64,000 nucleotides of DNA. Origin: Qipengyuania vulgaris (GTDB lineage Bacteria > Pseudomonadota > Alphaproteobacteria > Sphingomonadales > Sphingomonadaceae). The notes under the pieces were generated by a model. The model was not told where the DNA came from and made no database searches. It saw only the letters and a program-made list of their open reading frames with translations. Position 1 is the stretch's first letter; each line of letters starts with the position of its first letter. Both the position numbers and the translations under genes were made by a program. The DNA is taken from assembly GCF_009827325.1 (NCBI RefSeq), contig NZ_WTYC01000001.1:248001-312000 (forward strand), in the 5' to 3' direction. Shown piece after piece: positions 62,737-64,000 of this stretch.

Positions 62737-63593
62737 CCTGAAATCCACCATTCCATCAGGTGGTGTGCGATAGCATGCGGTGGCGGCGCGACGAAGGGGC
62801 CGTCACAATTCAGTGCAGCAATGACCTCTTCGCGAGAATACCAGCCTATCTCGGCCATTTCGGTCTCGTCGATCGTCAGCGAATCGTCATCGGCGTAGGA
62901 ATGGCAGCCGATCATCAGCTGGCTTGGAAAGGGCCAGGGTTGGCTCGCGACGTAGGTCACATCGCGTACGCGAACGCCGCTCTCTTCGAGGACCTCGCGT
63001 GCAACCGCCTCTTCGATGCTTTCGCCGGGCTCCACGAAACCTGCCAGCGCCGAAAAGCGCCCTTCCGGCCAGCCGAGGCCGCGGCCCAGCATCAGGCGCC
63101 CCTCGTTCTCGACCAGCATGATCGTGACCGGATCGGTGCGCGGAAAATGGCTCGCGCCGCAGGAGGCGCAATCGCGCTGCCATCCGCCCTTTGCCAGTTT
63201 CGTATCACCGCCGCACTGTGCGCAGAAGCGATGTCGTGCGTGCCAGTCGACAATGCTGCGCGCGCCGCCGTAGAGTGCCAGATCGTCGGGCGAGAGCGTC
63301 GCCATGAGCGACCAGAGTTGCGGGTTGGCGATCCGCGGCGAAGCATCACCATGCGGAGGGACGGCCGCAAAACAGGCCTTTCCATCGTCCAGCCCCAGGA
63401 ACACGAGTTCGCCATCTTCCGGTGCATCCGCCAATGTGCCCCACGACAGCCGGCCATCCTCTCCGACCGCAGGCATCAGCCCGTCGAGCGCGAGCAACCG
63501 GGCCTTCCAGTTCGTGTACCCTGCCAGCCGCTCCGGATCGGCGCGGACATGGTCGGCGCGGTCCAGTCTCGATCCCGTGAAGGAAAGAATAAT
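62733..63593 (-). CDS. nudC: NAD(+) diphosphatase / NADH pyrophosphatase, probable ATT start
   Basis: Nudix enzyme of 286 residues. It has a four-cysteine zinc ribbon (CAQCGG, CASCGA), the Nudix box GFVEPGESIEEAVAREVLEE, and the NudC-specific SQPWPFPSQLM. The N-terminal 32 codons up to 63593 (IILSFTGSRLDRADHVRADP and onward) look like authentic NudC, but the frame contains no ATG, GTG or TTG upstream of 63497; the in-frame TGA of the previous gene (63597-63599) lies just before. An ATT at 63593 or 63590 is the most likely start; the TTG at 63497 would give a truncated 254-residue protein. Confidence 0.88.
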   Translation of the reverse strand: MILSFTGSRLDRADHVRADPERLAGYTNWKARLLALDGLMPAVGEDGRLSWGTLADAPEDGELVFLGLDDGKACFAAVPPHGDASPRIANPQLWSLMATLSPDDLALYGGARSIVDWHARHRFCAQCGGDTKLAKGGWQRDCASCGASHFPRTDPVTIMLVENEGRLMLGRGLGWPEGRFSALAGFVEPGESIEEAVAREVLEESGVRVRDVTYVASQPWPFPSQLMIGCHSYADDDSLTIDETEMAEIGWYSREEVIAALNCDGPFVAPPPHAIAHHLMEWWISG

Positions 63594-63596
63594 GGC

Positions 63597-64000
63597 TCAG
63601 GCCCCCTGCATCGCGGCAAGATCGGACAGCACCGCCTTGGGGAACCCTTCATGGATCGGATAGGCTTCGGATGGCATGTACTGCGTCATCATGGTGGCGC
63701 GCAGGTTGGTCTTGTGACTGACGAATCCTACCGTTCCGGCAGCACCGCCCCAGCCATACGCATCGTTGTTGACCCGGCCGCCCGCACCAAAGCCCTGACC
63801 TTCGATCCACGTTCCCTTCGTCGTGGCGGTTTCGGGTAGAAGATTGGAGGTGCCGACGCGTACCGCCGTTTCCCCCATTACGCGGCGCCCGTCGATCACA
63901 CCGTAACCGAGCAGCATCTGCAGGAAGCGATCATAGTCACGCGTGCTGGAGACCAGGCCAGCGCCGCCGAACGGAAATGCCGGTTCATCGAGATAGACCG
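63597..64000 (-). CDS. Serine hydrolase (beta-lactamase family), N-terminus cut by window edge
   Basis: The frame is open from the right edge to TGA at 63597-63599. It reads YLDEPAFPFGGAGLVSSTRD, YDRFLQMLLGYGVIDGRRVM, and a C-terminus with GWGGAAGTVGFVSHKTNL, typical of class C beta-lactamase/esterase proteins. The SxxK motif would lie beyond the edge. Directly upstream of nudC with no spacer beyond six bases. Confidence 0.85.
   Translation of the reverse strand, partial: VYLDEPAFPFGGAGLVSSTRDYDRFLQMLLGYGVIDGRRVMGETAVRVGTSNLLPETATTKGTWIEGQGFGAGGRVNNDAYGWGGAAGTVGFVSHKTNLRATMMTQYMPSEAYPIHEGFPKAVLSDLAAMQGA

Overview
The window is a dense, high-GC alphaproteobacterial chromosome segment. Gene content points to Sphingomonadales and probably the Erythrobacteraceae (inference). 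The supporting features are an aspartate-semialdehyde-dependent (carboxyspermidine) polyamine cluster, a condensing 5-aminolevulinate synthase, a MucR zinc-finger regulator, a two-gene ergothioneine set, and the alphaproteobacterial order Nfu / TsaB / RimI / Fur / PlsC followed by MiaB / PhoH / YbeY / CorC. Both window edges cut genes: leuB on the left and a serine hydrolase on the right. I saw no rRNA, tRNA, CRISPR array, prophage or transposase gene.

Layout. 1-9 kb is a run of minus-strand housekeeping genes (leuB, recO, ubiK-like, tspO, an epimerase, gor, a DEAD-box helicase, pgi) with a low-GC lipoprotein islet. 9-11.4 kb is the overlapping operon lepB-rnc-era. 11.4-16.4 kb is the rearranged era-topA interval, followed by a VWA lipoprotein-like exported protein. 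18.1-21.6 kb holds dprA, split by a two-module insertion, then plsY. 21.7-27.5 kb is mostly plus strand (murI, hemA, a SleB-like hydrolase, a nitroreductase). 27.6-32.4 kb is the polyamine cluster. 32.7-36.5 kb has a Thr/Ser dehydratase-like enzyme, two MAPEG proteins, trxB and a phosphatase. 36.5-40.5 kb is the trehalose operon otsB-GH15-otsA. 41.2-45 kb is egtB/egtD and a class II DAHP synthase. 45-48 kb is a large M16 peptidase. 48-64 kb is the conserved nfu to corC block, mgtE, a beta-lactamase-like hydrolase, a DsbA-like protein and nudC.

Three places stand out. (1) Between DUF4010 and a TonB-like gene (12691-12926) sits a scar. It joins a 3' fragment of a topA to a 3' fragment of era, back to back, with a 2-bp overlap. 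It reads as the footprint of foreign era-DUF4010-topA DNA that entered by homology on one side and by an illegitimate junction on the other. (2) dprA is interrupted by two tandem passenger modules, 18428-19537 and 19540-20147. Each is bounded by the dinucleotide AT, and both have related left ends and a 90-nt related right end. Removing both modules and keeping one AT restores a 372-codon DprA frame exactly. Neither module encodes a recombinase. This is the best candidate for an undescribed mobile system here. (3) The decarboxylase gene of the polyamine cluster has a leader with a 31-codon upstream ORF and two mutually exclusive hairpins at its ribosome-binding site.

All domain calls come from reading the protein sequences by eye. 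No database search, folding or alignment program was run.
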